Shown here: positions 6,940-12,207 of the stretch, piece by piece
Numbering within the stretch: the first letter of the stretch is position 1
Layout of the letters: every line of letters starts with the position of its first letter
Assembly: GCA_944345045.1 (NCBI GenBank)
Contig: CALVMI010000079.1
Location: 1-12,437, forward strand
DNA from: an uncultured Bacilli bacterium
Lineage (GTDB): Bacteria; Bacillota_I; Bacilli_A; RF39; UBA660
Reading direction: 5' to 3'
DNA: 12,437 nucleotides
The notes under the pieces: model-generated
Database searches by the model: none
What the model was told of the DNA's origin: nothing
What the model saw: only the letters and a program-made list of their open reading frames with translations
Position numbers and translations under genes: made by a program

Positions 6940-6971
6940 TTGACATGGGGGGGGGGTAGTCGTGATAAGAT
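6940..6971 (+). promoter_or_regulatory. Phase-variable promoter, copy 1 (G10 between -35 and -10)
   Basis: TTGACA (6940-6945), one T, ten G (6947-6956), six bases, then TG-A-TAAGAT (6963-6971). The spacer is 20 bases, longer than the optimum of 17, so this copy is predicted weak or off at G10. Two or three fewer G would restore a good spacing. Confidence 0.75.
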
Positions 6972-6999
6972 TACTATGAGAAATCATGGTAATTTTTTT
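6967..6999 (+). terminator. Leader hairpin with T-run, copy 1
   Basis: ATTACTATGA (6970-6979), loop GAAA, TCATGGTAAT (6984-6993), T7 to 6999. One G-T wobble lies in a ten-pair stem that can extend outward. It looks like an intrinsic terminator placed between the -10 box and the gene. Its upstream neighbour is divergent, so it does not serve to end another gene. Confidence 0.75.
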
Positions 7000-7036
7000 G
7001 TTCATGAATTTCTAAAAAAGAAATGAAGGAAAACTT

Positions 7037-8359
7037 ATGAAACTAGAAAAATATAAAAGCAAAGATCCCAAGAAAACAGGAATAATTCTATTTACAATCG
7101 TTTGTATTTTGTTAGTAACAGGCGTATTTTTGTATACTTCTTTTGCCTCATTTGAAACAAACGAAACCTTTAATATCATAAATGGCGAAGTAGAAGACTT
7201 AGGAGATGTCTATTTTGCTTTTTATGTGGATAATGAATTAGTAAGTGAAATGCCATCTCAAAACTCAGGATATGTTCTTAGCTCATCAGAATGTACAAAT
7301 GGAGCCACAGTTGAATGGGATAATGCAAAATGGGCTCCGTTAGTGACGAACTTAAATAAAACTAGAACAAAATGTACTTTGTATTTTACGAAAACAAAGA
7401 AAGTACAAACGGTCTTAGGAGAACTAGAAGTATATGATTACACACCAGATTTTACAAAGTCAGCTTGTGATGATGAAACGTGTGAAAGTCATGAAAAAGG
7501 AATCTTTGAAACAACAGATGCCGATGGAACAACGTATTACTATAGAGGTTCAGTTGAAAACAATTATGTTTTATTTGCCAATCGATATTGGCGAATAATA
7601 AGAATCAATGGTGATGGTACAATTAGAATGATCTATGATGGCACAGAAGCACATGATAATGGCGAATCAAGTACAGATAGACAAGTAGGAACAACACAGT
7701 TTAATACAGCAAACAATAACAATATGTATGTAGGGTATATGTATACAAGTGGTGAACCTCATGGTACAGGAACGTCTTCAACAATTAAAACAGCAAATGA
7801 TAATTTTTATACAAGTGTGTTAGCTTCTTATTCACAGTATATCGATACAAACGCTGGCTTCTGTGGAGATAGAAGTGCGATAAATAATCAAGGTGGTGTG
7901 GGAACTGGAACAGTAACAACTTATAATGGAGGATATTTAAGAGCAGTTGAAAGTGATCCTGATTTAACATGTTCAAGTACAAGTGATTTATATACGGTAT
8001 CTTCATCCAACCAAGGAAATAAAGCATTAACCTATCCAGTAGGCTTAATAACGGTAGATGAGGTATTACTTTCAGGAACAGGAGGTGGCGTATTTGATGG
8101 CAGCTTGAATCATCAACCAATAAGTCCAAATAGCTATTTAACAACGGGAAATACTTTTTGGACCATGACACCTGCCGGAGGCTATAACCCGTTCGGCCAT
8201 ACTGACTGGTTTTCTCTTGTATTCCGTGTAAGCGCTTCAGGTAATGTAGATGACGATTACTCAACTTCTACCCGCGGTCTGCGCCCTGTCATAAATATTC
8301 GTAATGATGTCACCATAAATGGAAGTGGAACAAAAGATGATCCTTATACAATTTCTTAA
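7037..8359 (+). CDS. Large membrane-anchored surface protein with lectin-like C-terminus, phase-variable promoter
   Basis: 440 residues. The start MKLEKYKSKDPKK is followed by one helix (about 15-38), so the rest is probably outside the cell. Residues 48-118 form an N-domain with C86 and C113. Then come the YYRGSVENNYVLFANRYWRI motif (168-187) with NGDGTIRMIYDGT, a Ser/Thr/Asn-rich middle, and a C-domain: PVGLITVDEVLLSG (334-347), FWTMTP (374-379), GLRPVINI (414-421) and a GSGTKDDPYTI tail. The shape fits a C-type-lectin-like fold, which is inference, and no specific function is recognisable. AAGGA lies six bases before the ATG. Codons 380-418 have about 52% G+C against about a third earlier in the gene. 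It is the only intact copy among three module-driven genes here and probably binds a host, phage or cell-surface target. Confidence 0.8.
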   Translation: MKLEKYKSKDPKKTGIILFTIVCILLVTGVFLYTSFASFETNETFNIINGEVEDLGDVYFAFYVDNELVSEMPSQNSGYVLSSSECTNGATVEWDNAKWAPLVTNLNKTRTKCTLYFTKTKKVQTVLGELEVYDYTPDFTKSACDDETCESHEKGIFETTDADGTTYYYRGSVENNYVLFANRYWRIIRINGDGTIRMIYDGTEAHDNGESSTDRQVGTTQFNTANNNNMYVGYMYTSGEPHGTGTSSTIKTANDNFYTSVLASYSQYIDTNAGFCGDRSAINNQGGVGTGTVTTYNGGYLRAVESDPDLTCSSTSDLYTVSSSNQGNKALTYPVGLITVDEVLLSGTGGGVFDGSLNHQPISPNSYLTTGNTFWTMTPAGGYNPFGHTDWFSLVFRVSASGNVDDDYSTSTRGLRPVINIRNDVTINGSGTKDDPYTIS

Positions 8360-8480
8360 AAAAACAAAAAATCTTTTTATTTTTAAATTTGTAAAATTTT
8401 TAAAATTGGTAAGAAAAACTTGTCCAAATTTGAAAATTAGCTAAACAAATATTCAAAAATGTCCTTTTTAAAATACAAGA

Positions 8481-8519
8481 AAAAACAAAATCAGTCATTT
8501 GTCATATGATTTTATTTTT
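8481..8519 (+). terminator. Weak candidate terminator downstream of the surface-protein gene
   Basis: AAAACAAAATCA-type arm (8481-8493) pairs with TGATTTTATTTTT (8507-8519) with one mismatch and a 13-base loop, followed by T-rich DNA. The pairs are nearly all A-T and the site lies over 120 bases after the stop. The rest of 8360-8549 is AT-rich with no other clear signal. Confidence 0.3.
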
Positions 8520-8549
8520 GTTTTAATGTACTTAGAAAGGAGAAAATAC

Positions 8550-9389
8550 ATGAATAATCAAAATAAGCTTTTGTATGATGCGGTTATAAAAAAACTATTA
8601 TCTAGTAACACAGAAACTCTAAAAAGATATGTAAAGGAGATATTAGAAGAAATAACTCAAAAGGAAATTGAAAATCTCAAACTTATTCATCCCAATATCA
8701 GCATAAATAAGAATGTTGTAAATAGTGAAGTAGATATCGTTTATGAAGCAGAAGATACATATTACAATATTGAAGTAAATAAAGAATATTCCAAAAAGTT
8801 GGATAAGAAAAATTTAATTTATTTATATCAATTAGGATTACGGAGTGTAAAAAAATCCAAAGATTATGTAAAAAGTAAAAAAGTTGTACAGATAAATTTA
8901 AATAACTATGACAGATTTAAAGAAGGGAAGTTCCTATATAAAAGTAGTATCATGGAAGAAAATATCTCTTTAAAAAGAAATGAAGAAATAGAGATTTATG
9001 ATGTGAACCTTGACTATCTAAGAAGAGTAGGCTATAATAATATCAAGAAAAACAAATTAGCCAAATATCTGTATTTGTTAGTTGAAGAAGATGAAGAAAA
9101 AATAAAGAAAATATATGAAGGAGATGAATTACTGATGGACGTGAAAAAAGAAGCAGAAAGAATCATGGAGAATTTAGATGCCTTACTATACTATGATCCA
9201 GAAGAGTTATGGAAAGACATAGGCCGTGATGAAGGCATAGATATCGGTCGTAATGAAGGAATTGACATTGGAAAAAAAGAAACAGCAAGTAACTTAATTA
9301 AAGAAGGAATAGATTTAGGCATCATATCTAAAGCCACAAATTTAGAAATGCAAGAGTTAAAGAAAATGGCTATGACAATGAAAGCGTAA
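8550..9389 (+). CDS. Rpn-family / PD-(D/E)XK nuclease family transposase
   Basis: The ATG at 8550 follows AGAAAGGAGA, giving 279 residues; the frame extends 17 codons upstream without a ribosome site. The N-terminal half carries the PD-(D/E)XK core seen in recombination-promoting nucleases: VDIVYEAEDTYYNIEVNKE, with likely catalytic D62 and E75 and N77 in the position that is often Q or K. Then follow LIYLYQLGLRSVKKSKDY and a VVQINL strand. The C-terminus holds three 8-residue repeats (DIGRDEGI, DIGRNEGI, DIGKKETA; 9216-9287) and a helical ending, both usual for this family. E. coli Rpn proteins are DNA endonucleases that promote recombination, and relatives are also linked to phage defence. 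It lies alone between two copies of the surface-gene family. Confidence 0.8.
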   Translation: MNNQNKLLYDAVIKKLLSSNTETLKRYVKEILEEITQKEIENLKLIHPNISINKNVVNSEVDIVYEAEDTYYNIEVNKEYSKKLDKKNLIYLYQLGLRSVKKSKDYVKSKKVVQINLNNYDRFKEGKFLYKSSIMEENISLKRNEEIEIYDVNLDYLRRVGYNNIKKNKLAKYLYLLVEEDEEKIKKIYEGDELLMDVKKEAERIMENLDALLYYDPEELWKDIGRDEGIDIGRNEGIDIGKKETASNLIKEGIDLGIISKATNLEMQELKKMAMTMKA

Positions 9390-9412
9390 GTAAAAAAATT
9401 GCTTAAAAGATA

Positions 9413-9444
9413 TTGACTCTGGGGGGGGGGTCATATGATACAAT
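9413..9444 (+). promoter_or_regulatory. Phase-variable promoter, copy 2 (G10)
   Basis: TTGACT (9413-9418), CT, ten G (9421-9430), TCATA, then TGATACAAT (9436-9444). The spacer to TACAAT is 20 bases. An overlapping TATGAT (9434-9439) is 15 bases from the -35. It starts 24 bases after the nuclease stop and drives only a gene remnant. Confidence 0.7.
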
Positions 9445-9471
9445 CATCTTATAAGAATAAGGTGATTTTTT
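9442..9471 (+). terminator. Leader hairpin with T-run holding the ribosome site, copy 2
   Basis: AATCATCTTAT (9442-9452), loop AAGA, ATAAGGTGATT (9457-9467), T6 to 9471, then the ATG at 9473. The stem has 11 pairs with one wobble. The AAGGTGAT ribosome site is inside the 3' arm. It could also terminate the upstream nuclease transcript. Confidence 0.7.
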
Positions 9472-9472
9472 A

Positions 9473-9705
9473 ATGAAACTACAAAAATATAAAAGTAAAG
9501 ACCCTAAAAAAATAGGAATCACAATATTTACAGTTGTTTGCACAGGAACCGAAGAAACAAGACTCAAAATCATTAGAATGGAGGAGTTAACATGAACATT
9601 CCAAATGTTACTAGTGCTGGGTTTCCTGCTCTTTACTTATCCTCTAACGTGCGTATTAATGAAGGAACAGGATCTAGTACGGATCCATTTATTCTAAGTT
9701 TATAA
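9473..9705 (+). pseudogene. Decayed copy of the surface-protein gene
   Basis: The first 23 codons read MKLQKYKSKDPKKIGITIFTVVC, clearly the family start. The sequence then jumps to GTEETRLKIIRMEELT and stops at TGA (9593-9595). In another frame, overlapping by ATGA, 37 codons from 9592 end in LYLSSNVRINEGTGSSTDPFILSL, matching the family's C-terminal tail. So most of the gene, including the WRI domain, has been lost by internal deletion and the ends are out of frame. The promoter module in front is intact, so a 40-residue peptide could still be made. The middle piece may come from an unseen family member. Confidence 0.8.
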
Positions 9706-9709
9706 AAGT

Positions 9710-9742
9710 AAAAATTTTGCCAAAGAAATGTCAAAATTTTTT
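9710..9742 (+). terminator. Probable terminator after the pseudogene
   Basis: AAAAATTTTG (9710-9719) pairs with CAAAATTTTT (9732-9741) around a 12-base loop, ending in six T. It is likely the surviving terminator of the original gene. Confidence 0.5.
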
Positions 9743-9748
9743 ATTTCC

Positions 9749-9777
9749 TTCTTTTCTTATTTAAAAAGGGTTATAAT
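9749..9777 (+). promoter_or_regulatory. Candidate promoter of the cca-dnaD-nth cluster
   Basis: A perfect TATAAT (9772-9777) stands 17 bases after TTCTTT (9749-9754), a poor -35 box. The implied start near 9784 excludes a well-placed ribosome site for the GTG at 9790. Confidence 0.5.
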
Positions 9778-9801
9778 AAACTTAAGTAAGTGGTGATATT
9801 T

Positions 9802-10869
9802 TTGATACCAGGAGTAATTAAAAACATATTAACAAAAATTGAACAAAATGGGTTTGAAGCATATCTTGTTGGAGGATTTGTAAGAGATGCTTTGTTAAGA
9901 GAAAAAACAAATGATATAGATATAGCAACTAATGCTTTACCAAAAGATTTAATTACTATTTTTGGACCATCAAAACGAGAAGTTACCTATGGCTCATACA
10001 ACATGAAAATTGAAGACTTTAACATTGATATCACAACCTATCGTAAAGAAATTTCTTATGAAAAGGGAAAATTAGAAGAACTTTGTTATTCTACCAATAT
10101 GCTAGAAGATGCAAAAAGAAGAGATTTTACTATAAATTCTATTTATATGAACAAAAATGAAGAAATCATCGATCTTTTTGATGGAGCGACTGACTTAAAA
10201 AACAAAACCCTAAGAATGATTGGCAATCCTTTAGTACGCCTAAAAGAAGACCCCTTAAGAATTTTAAGAGCAGTCCGTTTTACATCTATTTATAAACTAA
10301 AAATTGATAAAAAATTAAAAGAAGCTATTTTGAAAAATAAAAAAGAATTAAAGCATGTTCCAATTGTCAAAATTCGTAAAGAACTTGACGGCATTTTATT
10401 ATCTGATGGTTTTCCGTTATTAAAGAAGTTAGGACTTTTAAAAGAGCTGGAAATAACGAATCAAAAACTTGTTTTTGTAGAAGATCTTTCAGGACTCTGG
10501 GCCCAAATAAAAACATCTAGAGAATATGTGGTGGAAAAAGAATTAAAAATTCGTCAAAAAAGTATCGCGGAACAATTAAAGTGTGGTACAATTAAGTTGC
10601 TCGATTTATATCACTATGGTTTTTATCAATGTCGTGTAGTAGCTATGATTTTGCATTTTCCTATCAAAAGACTAGAAAAAATGCAACAATCTTTACCTAT
10701 TAAATGTCGACGTGACATAGTGCTAGATGCCACGACAATTTCAGGAATTAGTGGTAAAAAAGGTATAGAGTTAGGAAATTTACTTCGTGATATTGAAGAA
10801 AATATTTTACTAAAAAAACTAGAAAATAACGAAGAAAGTATTAAAAAATATATCAAAGAAAGAAGGTAG
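9802..10869 (+). CDS. cca: CCA tRNA nucleotidyltransferase (class II)
   Basis: The product (355 residues from the TTG at 9802) matches the enzyme that builds or repairs the 3' CCA end of tRNA from CTP and ATP. The head domain has GGFVRD (24-29) and the metal-binding DID of TNDIDIAT (D38, D40). The neck holds RRDFTINSIYMN (about 106-117), IDLFDG, LRMIGNPLVRLKEDPLRILRAVRF (about 137-160), including the EDxxRxxR nucleotide-selecting helix. The C-terminal domain is short compared with B. subtilis CCA (about 400 residues) and has no HD domain. In-frame GTG codons lie at 9790 and 9793, but GGTGAT (9792-9797) overlaps them and suits only the TTG; this start is an inference. The gene is four bases from dnaD. 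Confidence 0.88.
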   Translation: MIPGVIKNILTKIEQNGFEAYLVGGFVRDALLREKTNDIDIATNALPKDLITIFGPSKREVTYGSYNMKIEDFNIDITTYRKEISYEKGKLEELCYSTNMLEDAKRRDFTINSIYMNKNEEIIDLFDGATDLKNKTLRMIGNPLVRLKEDPLRILRAVRFTSIYKLKIDKKLKEAILKNKKELKHVPIVKIRKELDGILLSDGFPLLKKLGLLKELEITNQKLVFVEDLSGLWAQIKTSREYVVEKELKIRQKSIAEQLKCGTIKLLDLYHYGFYQCRVVAMILHFPIKRLEKMQQSLPIKCRRDIVLDATTISGISGKKGIELGNLLRDIEENILLKKLENNEESIKKYIKERR

Positions 10870-10873
10870 AAGT

Positions 10874-11512
10874 ATGCCAAATATTGAATTTTTGACTGAA
10901 AAAAGATTTACTTTATCAACGCATTTAATTCAAGTGGCAGTAGAATATCAACTTTCTTTAGTAGAATTTTTACTTTTAATGTATTTTGAAGATGCTTTAG
11001 ATAAAACTTTTAATGTCGATAAAATTAGTAAAGTTTTAGGCATTAGTGAAAAAGATGTTTTAGTTTCTTTTAACCGCTTATTATCTCTAAATTTTATTGA
11101 ACTGGAAGCTTGTAAAGACGAAACAAATAAATGCTGTGAAATCATTAGTTTGGAACCTATGTATCGCTTGATTTATGAAAAGAAAGAAAAAAAACAAGCT
11201 GAAAAGAAAAAAGAAACAATTTTTGATTTATTTCAAAAAGAGCTTGGTAGAAGTATTTCGCCTATGGAATATGAAATCATTAATGCATGGCTTTTAAAAG
11301 GCTTTAGCGAAGAATTAGTTTTAGGAGCTTTAAAAGAAGCCGTTTATAACGGCGTAAGTAGTTTAAGATACATTGATAAAATTTTATATGAATGGCAAAA
11401 AAAAGGATATCATAATATGACTGAAGTAGAAAGCGGTTTAAGTAATCGAAGAAAAGAAAATGAAAATTCACCAAAACTTTTCGATTACAATTGGTTAGAA
11501 GATGAAGGATAA
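10874..11512 (+). CDS. dnaD: DnaD-like replication protein
   Basis: 212 residues, ATG behind AGAAGGTAGAAG, four bases after cca. The N-terminal ~90 residues resemble the winged-helix oligomerisation domain of DnaD (EYQLSLVEFLLLMYFEDALDKTFNVDKISKVLGISEKDVLVSFNRLLSLNFIEL in outline). A charged linker (EKKEKKQAEKKKE) leads to the DnaB_2/DnaD C-domain at about 115-178: IFDLFQKELGRSISPMEYEII, then SLRYIDKILYEWQKKG with the YxxxIxxxW motif. DnaD binds DNA and helps load the replicative helicase at oriC and at restarting forks in low-GC Gram-positives. Its tail overlaps nth by 11 bases, the same dnaD-nth order as in B. subtilis. Confidence 0.88.
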   Translation: MPNIEFLTEKRFTLSTHLIQVAVEYQLSLVEFLLLMYFEDALDKTFNVDKISKVLGISEKDVLVSFNRLLSLNFIELEACKDETNKCCEIISLEPMYRLIYEKKEKKQAEKKKETIFDLFQKELGRSISPMEYEIINAWLLKGFSEELVLGALKEAVYNGVSSLRYIDKILYEWQKKGYHNMTEVESGLSNRRKENENSPKLFDYNWLEDEG

Positions 11513-12131
11513 AATACAAGCTATTATTGACTATTTAGACGAGTTATATCCTGATGCCAGATGCGAATTAAATTATAAAAAAGACTATGAACTACTCGTT
11601 GCTACAGTTTTATCAGCACAATGCACTGATAAAAGAGTTAATGAAGTAACAAAAGTTTTATGGCAAAAGTATGATATCTTTTCTCTTGCTAAAGCAGATC
11701 GAAAAGAAATTGAAAGAATTATTCGCCCAGTAGGTTCTTTTACCAAAAAAGCTTCCTATTTAATATCTATAGCTCAAAGTTTAGTAAAAGATTACAATGG
11801 AACCGTTCCAAATAACAGGGAATATTTAGAAAGCTTGCCTGGTGTTGGAAGAAAAACTTGCAATGTTGTATTATCAAATCTTTATGATTTGCCAGCGATT
11901 GCTGTCGATACACATGTTGAAAGAGTTTCGAAAAGACTTCGCTTAGCCTATCAAAAAGATAGTGTTTGGCAAGTGGAACAAAAGCTTATGAAAAAACTCC
12001 CAAAAGAAAAATGGAGTAGACTTCATCATCAATTAGTTTTGTTTGGCCGTTATAATTGCAAAGCAATAAAACCAGAATGTGATGAATGCAAATTAAAAAA
12101 TTATTGTTCTTATTATCAAAAGAAGAATTAA
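11502..12131 (+). CDS. nth: Endonuclease III (DNA glycosylase/AP lyase)
   Basis: 209 residues, the usual length. The helix-hairpin-helix LPGVGRKT (112-119) contains catalytic Lys118, and VDTHV holds catalytic Asp136. C186, C193, C196 and C202 form the C-x6-C-x2-C-x5-C 4Fe-4S loop near the C-terminus. LSAQCTDKRVN (37-47) is also typical. The enzyme removes oxidised pyrimidines and cuts the abasic strand in base excision repair. Its start lies inside the end of dnaD, so translation is probably coupled. No ordinary terminator follows; only the copy-3 leader hairpin (12177-12206) lies downstream and may end this transcript. Confidence 0.95.
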   Translation: MKDKIQAIIDYLDELYPDARCELNYKKDYELLVATVLSAQCTDKRVNEVTKVLWQKYDIFSLAKADRKEIERIIRPVGSFTKKASYLISIAQSLVKDYNGTVPNNREYLESLPGVGRKTCNVVLSNLYDLPAIAVDTHVERVSKRLRLAYQKDSVWQVEQKLMKKLPKEKWSRLHHQLVLFGRYNCKAIKPECDECKLKNYCSYYQKKN

Positions 12132-12149
12132 ACTCCCCCCAGTTGTAAA

Positions 12150-12179
12150 TTGACGTGGGGGGGGGGCATATGATACAAT
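12150..12179 (+). promoter_or_regulatory. Phase-variable promoter, copy 3 (G10)
   Basis: TTGACG (12150-12155), one T, ten G (12157-12166), CATA, then TGATACAAT (12171-12179). The spacer to TACAAT is 18 bases, near optimal, so this copy is predicted to be the most active of the three at G10. It begins 18 bases after the nth stop. Confidence 0.75.
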
Positions 12180-12206
12180 CATCTTATGAGAATAAGGTGA
12201 TTTTTT
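12177..12206 (+). terminator. Leader hairpin with T-run holding the ribosome site, copy 3
   Basis: AATCATCTTAT (12177-12187), loop GAGA, ATAAGGTGATT (12192-12202), T6 to 12206, then the ATG at 12208. The AAGGTGAT ribosome site lies in the 3' arm. Arms are identical to copy 2 and different from copy 1. Confidence 0.75.
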
Positions 12207-12207
12207 A

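Noticed and set aside
6947..6956. G10 tract as a sequencing or assembly artefact
   Set aside because: Three separate loci have a G10 at the same place in the same promoter context, so the tracts are real; the exact count of ten may still be a consensus of mixed lengths.
9593..9595. TGA read as tryptophan (recoded genome)
   Set aside because: Reading through gives no family-like sequence, and all intact genes are free of in-frame TGA and use TGG for Trp.
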